Below, piece after piece: positions 25,488 through 32,976 of a stretch of 64,000 bases of DNA. Position 1 is the stretch's first letter; each line of letters starts with the position of its first letter. A program made the position numbers and the translations under genes. Location: positions 23,637 through 87,636 of the forward strand of contig CAMLFH010000014.1 in NCBI GenBank assembly GCA_946479285.1, read 5' to 3'. Origin of the DNA: an uncultured Flavobacteriales bacterium (GTDB taxonomy: Bacteria > Bacteroidota > Bacteroidia > Flavobacteriales > Crocinitomicaceae). The notes beneath the pieces were generated by a model. That model worked only from the letters and a program-made list of their open reading frames with translations. It had not been told where the DNA came from and ran no database searches.

Positions 25488-25560
25488 CTTCGACTCCGCT
25501 CAGTGTCCTAAGATTTTACTCAAAATAACCGAGTAAAAAGGTGACTGAGCGAAGTCGAAG
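25488..25560. repeat. Paired inverted repeat, CTTCGACTCCGCTCAG family, copy 3, with an internal hairpin
   Basis: Left arm CTTCGACTCCGCTCAG (25488-25503) and right arm CTGAGCGAAGTCGAAG (25545-25560). Between them TTTTACTC (25514-25521) pairs perfectly with GAGTAAAA (25531-25538). The internal hairpin may end the peptidase/inhibitor transcript, although no clean T run follows. Confidence 0.75.
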
Positions 25561-25578
25561 GCAACTTTTCAATTTAAA

Positions 25579-26010
25579 ATGACTGATTTACAAACCGTAA
25601 AAGCGTATTACGACGCTTTCAATTCCCGTAATTGGGACGATATGCTCGCTCTTGTCGATGAAAACATCCAACACGAGCCCAACCAGGGAAAACCGCGCAT
25701 CGGTAAAGCGCTTTTTACCGACTTCATGAAACACATGGACGAAAGTTATTCGGAAACACTGAAAGATATCGTTCTTTTTTCTGTGCCTTCGCTAAAGCTT
25801 CAGCACAAGCTTTCTGAAACAAAAGGACGCATCGCCGCTGAATTCGTGGTTCACGGAACTTATAAGAAAGGCGAAGAAGGCCTTCCTCCTGCTCACGGAC
25901 AAGCCTACGTGCTTCCGGCAGCCGCATTTTTAGAAGTCCGGAACGGGAAAATAAGCCGCGTTACCACTTATTACAACCTGGAATTATGGATCGAGCTGGT
26001 CTCTCAGTAA
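25579..26010 (+). CDS. SnoaL/ketosteroid-isomerase-like protein with a repeat-derived insertion
   Basis: A 143-residue NTF2-fold protein of the steroid delta-isomerase-related family: YYDAFNSRNWDDMLALVDENIQHEPNQGKPR, AAEFVVHGTY, EGLPPAHGQAYVLPAAAFLEV and VTTYYNLELWIELV. Compared with the family as I remember it, about 10-11 residues (VPSLKLQHKL) are extra between DIVLFS and SETKGRIAAEF. They are encoded by 25783-25810, which resembles the family A repeat and is flanked by TTTCT on both sides. It overlaps the next gene by 25 bases. Its function is unknown; it recurs with GNAT and nitrilase genes, suggesting a shared pathway. Confidence 0.8.
   Translation: MTDLQTVKAYYDAFNSRNWDDMLALVDENIQHEPNQGKPRIGKALFTDFMKHMDESYSETLKDIVLFSVPSLKLQHKLSETKGRIAAEFVVHGTYKKGEEGLPPAHGQAYVLPAAAFLEVRNGKISRVTTYYNLELWIELVSQ
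25783..25810. repeat. 28-bp in-gene fragment related to repeat family A
   Basis: GTGCCTTCGCTAAAGCT matches GTGCCATCGCTAAAGCT of family A with one mismatch, and the following GCACAAGC matches the opposite strand of the same element. TTTCT flanks both sides (25778-25782 and 25811-25815), like a 5-bp target duplication. The net gain of 33 bp keeps the frame. Confidence 0.6.
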
Positions 26011-26603
26011 AAGTGGACCAAATCCAACACCAAACAGCACTGGGAAGCAACATTTCGGAATTAATTCCGGCATTGGGTGAACTGCGCATCCGTGTTTTTC
26101 ACGATTTCCCTTATTTGTATGAAGGCTCGCAAGACTACGAGGAAAACTACCTGCAGGTTTACACCAAAAATCCACTGAGTATTGCTTATGTGGTATTTGA
26201 CGGTGAAAAAGCAGTTGGAGCAACTACCGGGATGCCATTAAGCGCGGAATCAACGGAAATTCAACAACCGTTTCTGGATCGTGGAATGAACATCGATGAG
26301 ATTTTCTATTTCGGGGAAAGTATCTTACTGAACGAATACAGAAGCCGCGGAATCGGCCACTTGTTTTTTGATGTACGCGAAAAACATGCCCTCGAAAACG
26401 GTTTTAAAATCACTGCTTTCTGCTCGGTTATCAGGCCGGAAGATCATCCATTGAAACCAGGTGATTATCGACCAAACGAACCATTTTGGACCAAACGCGG
26501 TTATACCAAACAGGATTATTCCTGTCGCATGTCCTGGCTCGATAGAAATGAAACGAAGGAAACCCAAAAAGAACTCCAATTTTGGACAAAAGAATGGAAG
26601 TAA
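25986..26603 (+). CDS. GNAT-family N-acetyltransferase
   Basis: A 205-residue acetyltransferase. The acetyl-CoA site is in YRSRGIGHLFFDVREKHA (about 117-134, the R.x.x.G.G pattern of motif A), followed by a long GFKITAFCSVIRPEDHPL segment characteristic of the GNAT domain of fused acetyltransferase/carbon-nitrogen hydrolase proteins. The ATG at 25986 overlaps the preceding gene by 25 bases; a GTG at 26013 is a possible later start. The next gene overlaps its end by 10 bases. Here the two domains are separate, tightly coupled genes. Substrate unknown. Confidence 0.85.
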   Translation: MDRAGLSVKVDQIQHQTALGSNISELIPALGELRIRVFHDFPYLYEGSQDYEENYLQVYTKNPLSIAYVVFDGEKAVGATTGMPLSAESTEIQQPFLDRGMNIDEIFYFGESILLNEYRSRGIGHLFFDVREKHALENGFKITAFCSVIRPEDHPLKPGDYRPNEPFWTKRGYTKQDYSCRMSWLDRNETKETQKELQFWTKEWK

Positions 26604-27511
26604 GAATTGCCTTAGCACAATACCCGATCACTTTCCACCGGTCACTGGAAGATTGGAAAAATCATACGGAACAATGGATAGCTGATGCCTGCTCGCAAGG
26701 GGCTCAGATTCTTACTTTCCCGGAATACGGAAGCATGGAATTGACGTCCCTGTTCGCAGAAGCCGTTCGAAATGATCTTAAGTTTCAGATCGGTCAGATG
26801 CAGGAGCTTCTGCCGGATTTCATCCAAATCTTTCAAACACTTGCACAGAAATACAATTGTGTGATCGTTGCTCCGAGTTTTCCGGTGATGCTGGCAGATA
26901 GAACCGTGAATAGGTGTTTTGTATTTACCAAGAGCGCTTATTCCTTCCAGGACAAGCATTTCATGACGCGTTTCGAAGATGAATCCTGGGGAATTTCGAG
27001 TTCCGACGGAGCTTTGCGGTTGTTTGATACTCCTTTCGGGAAATTCGGCATTCAGATCTGTTTCGATATTGAATTCCCGATCGGAGGACATTTACTGGCC
27101 GAAGCCGGTGCGGAATTTATTCTCGTTCCGTCTTGCACAGAAACGCAGAAAGGTGCAGCACGTGTGCATATTGGTGCGCGGGCCAGAGCTATGGAACAGC
27201 AAATCTATACAGGTGTTGCTCAAACCATTAACGAAGCATTGTGGTCGCCGGCTGTGGATATCAATTACGGGTATACCGCTTTCTACTCCTCTCCGGACGG
27301 CGATTTCAACGACGAAGGAATTCTTGCAAAAGAAGAAGCTCAACAAGCCGGATGGCTGATCGAAACTATAGATCTTTCCCAAAACAAAGAAATTCGTCAG
27401 AACGGACAGGTGTTGAATTTTAAGCACAGTCAGAGACAAGAGATCACAGATGGAACCTGCTTTGTGGAAATGGTTTCGATGAAACAGGATTTTTCAGTTA
27501 CAGCAGAGTAA
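26594..27511 (+). CDS. Carbon-nitrogen hydrolase (nitrilase superfamily)
   Basis: 305 residues from the ATG at 26594 (MEVRIALAQYP), preferred to the in-frame Met at 26582 because it starts the conserved first strand and overlaps the GNAT gene by only 10 bases. The triad is visible: Glu in LTFPEYGSM (about 44), Lys in FQDKHFMTRFEDE (about 122) and Cys in GIQICFDIEFP (about 157). A VPSCTETQKGAARV..GARARAMEQQ block follows, as in the partial gene at the left edge. With the GNAT gene it forms a split version of a module that is often one fused protein. Confidence 0.9.
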   Translation: MEVRIALAQYPITFHRSLEDWKNHTEQWIADACSQGAQILTFPEYGSMELTSLFAEAVRNDLKFQIGQMQELLPDFIQIFQTLAQKYNCVIVAPSFPVMLADRTVNRCFVFTKSAYSFQDKHFMTRFEDESWGISSSDGALRLFDTPFGKFGIQICFDIEFPIGGHLLAEAGAEFILVPSCTETQKGAARVHIGARARAMEQQIYTGVAQTINEALWSPAVDINYGYTAFYSSPDGDFNDEGILAKEEAQQAGWLIETIDLSQNKEIRQNGQVLNFKHSQRQEITDGTCFVEMVSMKQDFSVTAE

Positions 27512-27524
27512 AAAACACAGAAAA

Positions 27525-28469
27525 ATGATTCGAATTATCCTCATTTGTTTATTAATCAGCTCGAAGCCATTTGTCTTTTGCCAGGTTAATCTCACAGAAG
27601 CAGAAAATTGGCACACACTAAACCTGAATGGAAAAGTAAAAACGATCAAAGAAGTTTCCTTTAAAGGGAAAAAAGTCACTAATGTGATTACAAAATCAGG
27701 CCCGGGATGGCAGTATGATTTTGAGAATGATTCCGAATCTTTCTTTGACACTTTGGGGAACCTGGTATTGGAAAACAACATTCAACTACCGCAAAAAGAA
27801 ATCGTTTACAGCATCAAAACCAATGATCAAAACCAAATTATTTCATTAAACCGTCCCTTTTTTACACATGAATTCTCATACGATTCATTAAATCGGATTG
27901 TGAGTTCCTGGAAATCGAGTAAACCCGCAAAAACAAATTCAAAAGGCAGCAATCCAGCTGAAAAAGCGGTTGTTAAAAGCTACTACACCTATTTTTACGA
28001 CAGTACCAATCTGTTGGTGAAAGCAGAAATCCTGGACGAAAATTCGAATCAAATCGGAGTAGAAACCTTTCAATACAATGTGAAAAGAGACCTCGTTATT
28101 CATCGTTTGGTCCAGGGAGAATATACCGAAACACATCAGTATGATTACAACGACGCAGGGCAATTGATTCGGCACGAATGGCGTGACAGCAAGGAAGGAA
28201 TTTTGGAGACAACTGCCTACACTTACAAAAATGGTGTAAAAGCTACTGAGCGCTGGACCGATTATGCGAATGGAAGACCCGACGGTTACATCGAAGACAC
28301 CTTTTTAAATGGAAACTCCATTAAATCGGTAGAAATGGATACAGACGGAGAATCATCCGTGATTGAAACGTGCATTTATCAGTTGGATGATCACGGAAAC
28401 TGGATTAAAAAAACGATCATTTTTGATGGAAGTTATTTCGTGGTGGAACGAACTATTGAATATTATTAA
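27525..28469 (+). CDS. Secreted protein with YD-like repeats, function unknown
   Basis: A 314-residue exported protein (signal MIRIILICLLISSKPFVFCQ). The mature part is beta-rich with short tyrosine/aspartate units such as FSYDSLNRIVSSW, YDYNDAGQLIRHEW and TYKNGVKATERW, similar to isolated YD/RHS-type repeats and to toxin-antitoxin-like MORN-ish proteins of Bacteroidota. No catalytic motif is seen. It lies 13 bases after the nitrilase gene on the same strand, but a functional link is unlikely. Surface or periplasmic location inferred from the signal peptide. Confidence 0.65.
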   Translation: MIRIILICLLISSKPFVFCQVNLTEAENWHTLNLNGKVKTIKEVSFKGKKVTNVITKSGPGWQYDFENDSESFFDTLGNLVLENNIQLPQKEIVYSIKTNDQNQIISLNRPFFTHEFSYDSLNRIVSSWKSSKPAKTNSKGSNPAEKAVVKSYYTYFYDSTNLLVKAEILDENSNQIGVETFQYNVKRDLVIHRLVQGEYTETHQYDYNDAGQLIRHEWRDSKEGILETTAYTYKNGVKATERWTDYANGRPDGYIEDTFLNGNSIKSVEMDTDGESSVIETCIYQLDDHGNWIKKTIIFDGSYFVVERTIEYY

Positions 28470-28514
28470 AATCAAGCAATTACAAATTGTTTAATTTAGT
28501 CCAAATAATTACCT

Positions 28515-28817
28515 ATGTCTATCTTCTTTTTCTTTCTTATTCCGGCAGCTAGCATTGCTTTGTTATTTGCTAAAGACAGGGATCCGGCCAGAAAAACAGT
28601 AATGGATGTATTAATCGGGGCAAACTGTCTCTTATATCTTTACCCGATAATCCAGGCTTATTTGAACACTCCAAAAGGTGAAAGTATCTATGATGAAAAC
28701 AAAGGTGGCGGAGCAGCACTTTGGATGTACATTTACATTCTTCCCATTACGATCATCGCGTTTATTATATTCCTGATATTAAAGAGCGTCTTTGCTCCAA
28801 AAACAGATTCAGAATAA
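28515..28817 (+). CDS. Small membrane protein, function unknown
   Basis: A 100-residue protein with two or three hydrophobic segments (about 3-18, 31-48 and 70-91) and a soluble loop with NTPKGESIYDENKGGGA between them. The C-terminus KSVFAPKTDSE is polar. No family recognised. The next 210 bases stay open in another frame (see 28792-29031), raising the chance that the true gene is longer and frameshifted. Confidence 0.6.
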   Translation: MSIFFFFLIPAASIALLFAKDRDPARKTVMDVLIGANCLLYLYPIIQAYLNTPKGESIYDENKGGGAALWMYIYILPITIIAFIIFLILKSVFAPKTDSE

Positions 28818-29031
28818 GCAAGTAAGGATTCCTCCTAAAATCAATGAACCGGATACATTGGGCACCGATTTTTTTGAGCAGATACTTCAGTCAAATCCAT
28901 CACAAAATCAGGATTCTATCCGGGATAAATTGAAGGAATTAATCACCAGTTGCAAAAAATCACTAAAAAGACCAATTAATCTCTTTGCACAAATCATCAG
29001 GATCTTGTTTTTCACTACCTTAAGATCATGA
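28792..29031 (+). other. Open frame without ATG, possible small gene or frameshifted extension
   Basis: An 80-codon frame fills the gap between the small membrane protein and the aldehyde dehydrogenase. It has only a TTG start that overlaps the previous gene. The sequence looks protein-like (PDTLGTDFFEQIL, then RDKLKELITSCKKSLK) and ends 4 bases into the next gene. It could be a TTG-started gene, a +1 extension of the membrane protein, or chance. Confidence 0.25.
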
Positions 29032-30389
29032 AAAAATTCATTGATCAGCAACGGCAATTCTTCGATTCCAATCAAACAAAGGACCTGAATTTTAGAAAAG
29101 AACAGCTTCAGAAGCTCAAAACGCTTTTGTTGTCGAACCAGAATCGATTCAATGAAGCCATTTATGCTGATTTCGGGAAATCTCCGTTTGAAACTTTGAC
29201 CAATGAATTCGGGTTGGTGTTTTTGGATATCGATGAAGCCTGCCGCAAGTTGAACCGCTGGGCAAAATGGAAACGTGTGCGTACCAACCTGGTGAGTTTT
29301 CCGGGGAAAAGCTACATGATTCCCGAACCATTAGGTGTTTCTTTGATCATCGGTGCGTGGAATTATCCGTATCAATTGTCTTTAGCTCCGGCTGTTGCTG
29401 CTATTGCGGCGGGAAATACGGTTATTTTAAAACCCAGTGAATTGCCTTCCAATACGAGCAGGATCTTAGCCGAATTGATCAATACTAATTTCCACCCGGG
29501 ATTTTTCCATGTAGTAGAAGGCGGAATTGATGAAACCACTGCACTTCTGGAACAACGCTTCGACAAAATCTTCTTTACCGGAAGTACCAACGTTGGAAAA
29601 GTTGTTTACCAGGCCGCAGCAAAAAATCTCACTCCTGTTACATTGGAATTAGGCGGAAAAAGTCCGGCTATTTTTACGGAAGGCGCGAATCTCAAAATGG
29701 GGATCAGGCGGCTCATATGGGCAAAATTCCTGAATTCCGGTCAAACCTGCATCGCTCCGGATTATGTATTGCTTCCCAAATCGATGAAGGACGAATTCCT
29801 GCAATTGGCCAAAGAAGAAATCGAATTGGCCTCCTACTCTATGGAAAATGGGAATTACATTCAAATAATCAACGACCGGAATGTACAGCGATTGAAAAAA
29901 CTGATTGATCCGGATAAAGTTTACTTCGGAGGTGAAATTCGGGAAGATCTGCGGATCATCCGGCCTACTTTGATGCACAATGTAGCTTTCAACGATGCAG
30001 TTATGCACGAAGAAATCTTCGGACCAATCCTGCCTGTTATCACTTATGATTCATTGGACGAAGCAATTTCAGAAGTGAAAAAACTAGAAAAGCCATTGTC
30101 CTGTTACATCTTTACGAACGATTCTTCTCTTAAACGGAAATTATTGAATGAACTTTCATTTGGCGGCGGAGCTGTAAATGATGCCCTGATGCATATTGCC
30201 AATAGTAGCTTGCCTTTTGGAGGAGTTGGAAACAGCGGCATGGGTTCTTACCACGGTGAAGCGGGTTTTAGGACCTTTTCGCATTACAAAAGTATCCTGG
30301 AGAAAGGAAACTGGCTGGAAACCAAAATGAAGTATTCTCCCTATTCCGAAAACAAATTGAAGTGGATTAAACGCTTTATGGGGCTGTAG
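29028..30389 (+). CDS. Aldehyde dehydrogenase family protein (class 3-like)
   Basis: A 453-residue NAD(P)-dependent aldehyde dehydrogenase with the shorter length of the ALDH3-type group. Key motifs are GAWNYPYQLSLAPAVAAIAAGN (about 107-128), KPSE, FTGSTNVGK (coenzyme loop, about 184), LELGGKSPAIF (general-base Glu, about 207), NSGQTCIAPDYVL (catalytic Cys, about 241) and EEIFGPILPV. The C-terminal SSLPFGGVGNSGMGSYHGEAGFRTFSH is typical of the group that oxidises medium- or long-chain fatty aldehydes. No membrane anchor is evident. Substrate is inferred only. Confidence 0.92.
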   Translation: MKKFIDQQRQFFDSNQTKDLNFRKEQLQKLKTLLLSNQNRFNEAIYADFGKSPFETLTNEFGLVFLDIDEACRKLNRWAKWKRVRTNLVSFPGKSYMIPEPLGVSLIIGAWNYPYQLSLAPAVAAIAAGNTVILKPSELPSNTSRILAELINTNFHPGFFHVVEGGIDETTALLEQRFDKIFFTGSTNVGKVVYQAAAKNLTPVTLELGGKSPAIFTEGANLKMGIRRLIWAKFLNSGQTCIAPDYVLLPKSMKDEFLQLAKEEIELASYSMENGNYIQIINDRNVQRLKKLIDPDKVYFGGEIREDLRIIRPTLMHNVAFNDAVMHEEIFGPILPVITYDSLDEAISEVKKLEKPLSCYIFTNDSSLKRKLLNELSFGGGAVNDALMHIANSSLPFGGVGNSGMGSYHGEAGFRTFSHYKSILEKGNWLETKMKYSPYSENKLKWIKRFMGL

Positions 30390-30398
30390 TTAATTCAA

Positions 30399-30484
30399 AA
30401 TGATGAAACGCTTGCGCTAAAGCTTGTGCCATCGCTAAAGCTATTTGCGACACGCGATCAGCGCAGGCGCATGCAAAATTCAAA
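30399..30484. repeat. Palindromic interspersed repeat family A, copy 2
   Basis: An 86-bp near-identical copy of 7981-8066, ten bases after the aldehyde dehydrogenase stop. In this copy the right arm AGCGCAGGCGCA pairs better with the left arm CGCTTGCGCT than in copy 1. The flanks AATGATGAAA and AAAATTCAAAA are shared too. Confidence 0.8.
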
Positions 30485-30598
30485 AATTTGGAACTGTCAA
30501 ACACAACACTTAATCTGTAAATGATGTAAAAGAATTTCCCGATTTGTACTATTTTTCTTCCCCTATTTTCTTAACTTATGGGTATAAATACAAAAGTC

Positions 30599-30913
30599 AT
30601 GAGCACAGACAAATCAAACAAAAAAGACGGCCAGCCGCAACCGACAGGAAAAGAGAAAGAGCAATTCCCCGGATATCCTGTTTATCCTGCAAGTGAAGAC
30701 ATTTACAGTACAGATAAAGAAGAAATAGACCTGGATCCGGAAGATCCGGCTAAAAAGAAGCAATCCAATGAAACTTCCCTGGATAAAAATTTGGATGTAC
30801 CAGGTTCAGAACTGGACGATGAACAGGAAGACACCGGCAATGAAGACGAGGAGAATAATTATTACAGTTTAGGAGGCGACAATCACAACGACCTGGAAGA
30901 AGACAATGATTGA
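30599..30913 (+). CDS. Conserved small acidic protein, function unknown
   Basis: About 104 residues from the ATG at 30599 (an in-frame ATG at 30578 is possible). A strongly acidic, low-hydrophobicity and probably disordered protein: PGYPVYPASEDIY near residue 28, DLDPEDPAKKK, then LDVPGSELDDEQEDTGNEDEENNYYSLGGDNHNDLEE at the end in several short conserved blocks. I recall similar proteins widely in Bacteroidota, often near stress genes; no function is established. It lies just before a block of small stress-type proteins on the other strand. Confidence 0.75.
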   Translation: MSTDKSNKKDGQPQPTGKEKEQFPGYPVYPASEDIYSTDKEEIDLDPEDPAKKKQSNETSLDKNLDVPGSELDDEQEDTGNEDEENNYYSLGGDNHNDLEEDND

Positions 30914-31036
30914 CTTCAAGGAATAATAGGTTGAAAATAATTGATTTTGTGAGAACCCTGCGGGTGATTCAAGTGAATTAAGTTGTTGATCTGTATTTAA
31001 AAGGTAGGAGTTTAATCAAATGGATCGTTTTAAAAG

Positions 31037-31594
31037 TTAGAATGCTTCCAGGTTGCTTCTTTCGTGTCTTGTTTGTCTGAAAAAAGATGGAGAAAGCCCT
31101 GTAATTTTCTTGAATTGATTGGACAAATGGGCAACGCTGCTATAATTCAACTTGTAGGAAATCTCTGTGAGATTCATTTCATCATACATTAAAAGCTCCT
31201 TAACGCGCTCAATTTTGTTCATGATAATAAACTGCTGAATGGTGATTCCTTTGACTTTCGAAAACACATTCGATAGATACGTATAATCGTAATTCAGTTT
31301 TTCACTGATATAATCCGAATAATTCACTTTGGGTGCTTCATCCGAATAATGAACCATTTCAATCACCACACCTTTGATTTGTTCAATCAGAATACTTGTG
31401 CGGTCTTCTAACAATTCTAATCCACATTGCGCTAAATTTACGCGGATCTTTTCACGAAGTTCATCCGAAACATGTTCTTTCACCTCTACTACTCCCAAAT
31501 CTACTCTACTGGGACGAATCCCCAGACTTGCAAGCTCTTCTTTCACGATCATCTTACAACGAAGACTTACCATGTATTTTATAAATAACTTCAT
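31037..31594 (-). CDS. AraC-family transcriptional regulator
   Basis: A 185-residue DNA-binding protein. The C-terminal 90 residues hold the two helix-turn-helix units of AraC regulators: SDYISEKLNYDYTYLSNVFSKVKGITIQQFIIMNKIERVKELL, split by the linker, and LTEISYKLNYSSVAHLSNQFKKITGLSPSFFR. The N-terminal part (about 1-85) has no cupin pattern and resembles the compact type common next to stress genes in Bacteroidota, with a SLRCKMIVKEEL start. The next upstream genes on the same strand are small membrane and CsbD-type proteins, which it may control. Confidence 0.88.
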   Translation of the reverse strand: MKLFIKYMVSLRCKMIVKEELASLGIRPSRVDLGVVEVKEHVSDELREKIRVNLAQCGLELLEDRTSILIEQIKGVVIEMVHYSDEAPKVNYSDYISEKLNYDYTYLSNVFSKVKGITIQQFIIMNKIERVKELLMYDEMNLTEISYKLNYSSVAHLSNQFKKITGLSPSFFRQTRHERSNLEAF

Positions 31595-31802
31595 CTTGCT
31601 TAATTTTTTAAAAATTAAAAACTTTTACGCATTTTAGTTATTCAGGCTTCAGCAACCTCTTGGTGTTCTTTATTAAAAATTTTCGCTATAAACTATTGTA
31701 ATGGGTATGAATTGAGTGTAAGATAAGACGAATTTATTTGTTGACAAACTCTACTGTTATGTTTTATAATTATTTCACAATTCGTTTACTCTCCGTTTAA
31801 AT

Positions 31803-31845
31803 AAAAAAAAGACCATTCAACAAGTAAAATTGCCGAATGGTCTCC
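31803..31845 (-). terminator. Rho-independent terminator of the lmo0937-type gene
   Basis: On the minus strand AGACCATTC (31843-31835) pairs perfectly with GAATGGTCT (31818-31810), followed by T8. It lies 25 bases past the stop of the 50-residue gene. Confidence 0.9.
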
Positions 31846-31867
31846 CTATTATGTATCGAGTGGTGTG

Positions 31868-32020
31868 CTAATTTCTCCGACCTGGAATTAATTGTAAAAC
31901 GATTGCTATTAGTGCAATCACTAATATTAAATGAAATAAACCGCCTGTATGGTAACCAAAGTATCCGATGGCCCAACCGATAATTACGATAATTGCTATA
32001 GTACTCAATATTGCTCTCAT
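31868..32020 (-). CDS. lmo0937-family small membrane protein (50 aa)
   Basis: A 50-residue ORF: ATG at 32020 and TAG at 31868. It reads MRAILSTIAIIVIIGWAIGY..., then a FGYHTGGLFHLILVIALIAIV segment in two parts, ending LQLIPGRRN. Two hydrophobic helices are split by a GYHTGG turn, which is the pattern of the lmo0937/DUF5670 membrane proteins found in many Bacteroidota and Gram-positives, often with other envelope-stress genes. A clean terminator follows. A longer overlapping frame on the same strand is not coding. Confidence 0.85.
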   Translation of the reverse strand: MRAILSTIAIIVIIGWAIGYFGYHTGGLFHLILVIALIAIVLQLIPGRRN

Positions 32021-32227
32021 GATTTCTTGTATTAAATTGGTAAATATTCATCCCACTGCTTTCGAAAGCGGGACCTTGCTTGTTAGTATTTAAAATTGAC
32101 TGACCAGTTGAACTGTTGCGATGGATTTTATCGAAAGCGATGCTTTCTCTTGTAAACAAAAGGAGTTACCCTGGAGAAACCCCTTTCGAAACTAATCTAA
32201 CTTAACCTATCAACTGTATTATTTGTA

Positions 32228-32665
32228 TTACTTTACATTATCATTTCCGATATCTTTGAATGCTTTTCCAAGCTCATCCATATCGTTGTTAAATTCTCTT
32301 TTAAACTCCTGCCAGTTTTCTCTTCTTTCGCTTTTCATCTGGTTCATTCGAATTTCCATCTCCTCATTGCGTTTCTGAAGCTCATCTATGCGTTCATTTC
32401 TTCGTTGAATGGCATCCGCCCGTGCATTGACCCGTTCAGCTCTTAATCGATTAATTTCAGCTTTATTGTTGTCGATATCAGCCTGAACAGATTCCCGATA
32501 CGCTGCCCTTTCTTGTTCGTACTCCAACTGCGCCTGTTTTAAATCTTCTTTTGCGTCCTGTACCTCATCTGAAGCTTTTTCCATTTCTTCGGATTTTGAT
32601 TGCATACAACTTGCCAGGAAAACTACCAGAAGAGATATTCCAAGGCGGAATATTATTTTCTTCAT
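32228..32665 (-). CDS. Coiled-coil lipoprotein, function unknown
   Basis: A 145-residue protein with a lipoprotein signal (MKKIIFRLGISLLVVFLASC, Cys at 20). The rest is almost entirely charged heptad-type helix from about 30 to 140, with strings such as EEMEKASDEVQDAKEDLKQA and RRNERIDELQKRNEEMEIR, consistent with a long coiled coil standing in the periplasm. It lacks a recognised catalytic or binding domain. It sits between the lmo0937-type gene and the CsbD-like gene on the same strand, so a role in envelope or desiccation stress is a guess. Confidence 0.75.
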   Translation of the reverse strand: MKKIIFRLGISLLVVFLASCMQSKSEEMEKASDEVQDAKEDLKQAQLEYEQERAAYRESVQADIDNNKAEINRLRAERVNARADAIQRRNERIDELQKRNEEMEIRMNQMKSERRENWQEFKREFNNDMDELGKAFKDIGNDNVK

Positions 32666-32976
32666 GACTATCTAGATTAACCATGGATTTGTTTCCACTT
32701 AAACAAATGTGCCATTTAGAATCATTTAAATCATTGCAAGTTTTTTTAGAATTGTTGCATATTTTACAGAACTCTTAAGGAACGTTAAAAGGCGTTTCGA
32801 CTACCTGTGTGCTCTGTAGATACGGGCATTCAACCATCCTATAAACTTTAAAGGCAATCATTTCGAGTCACAAAAAAAAGCGTCAGCCTAATGACTGACG
32901 CCTTTCTCTAGATAGAACCTAACATTTACTATTAGTCAACCTAATAGTAGCTGATGGTCTTTTCACATCCAAACAG
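32666..32976. other. Intergenic region with hairpins, no gene seen
   Basis: The 311-bp gap holds a 7-bp hairpin CTATTAG (32929-32935) with CTAATAG (32941-32947), the terminator at 32880-32901, and a short GTTTCGACTAC word like an arm of the CTTCGACT repeat family near 32793. I see no ORF with support. Confidence 0.5.
32872..32901 (-). terminator. Rho-independent terminator of the CsbD-like gene
   Basis: On the minus strand GCGTCAG (32901-32895) pairs with CTGACGC (32886-32880) around an 8-base loop, followed by T8. Confidence 0.88.

Noticed and set aside
31797..32159. 120-residue minus-strand frame overlapping the small membrane gene
   Set aside because: It lies in another frame of the well-supported 50-residue lmo0937-type gene, spans its terminator, and has no recognisable composition.
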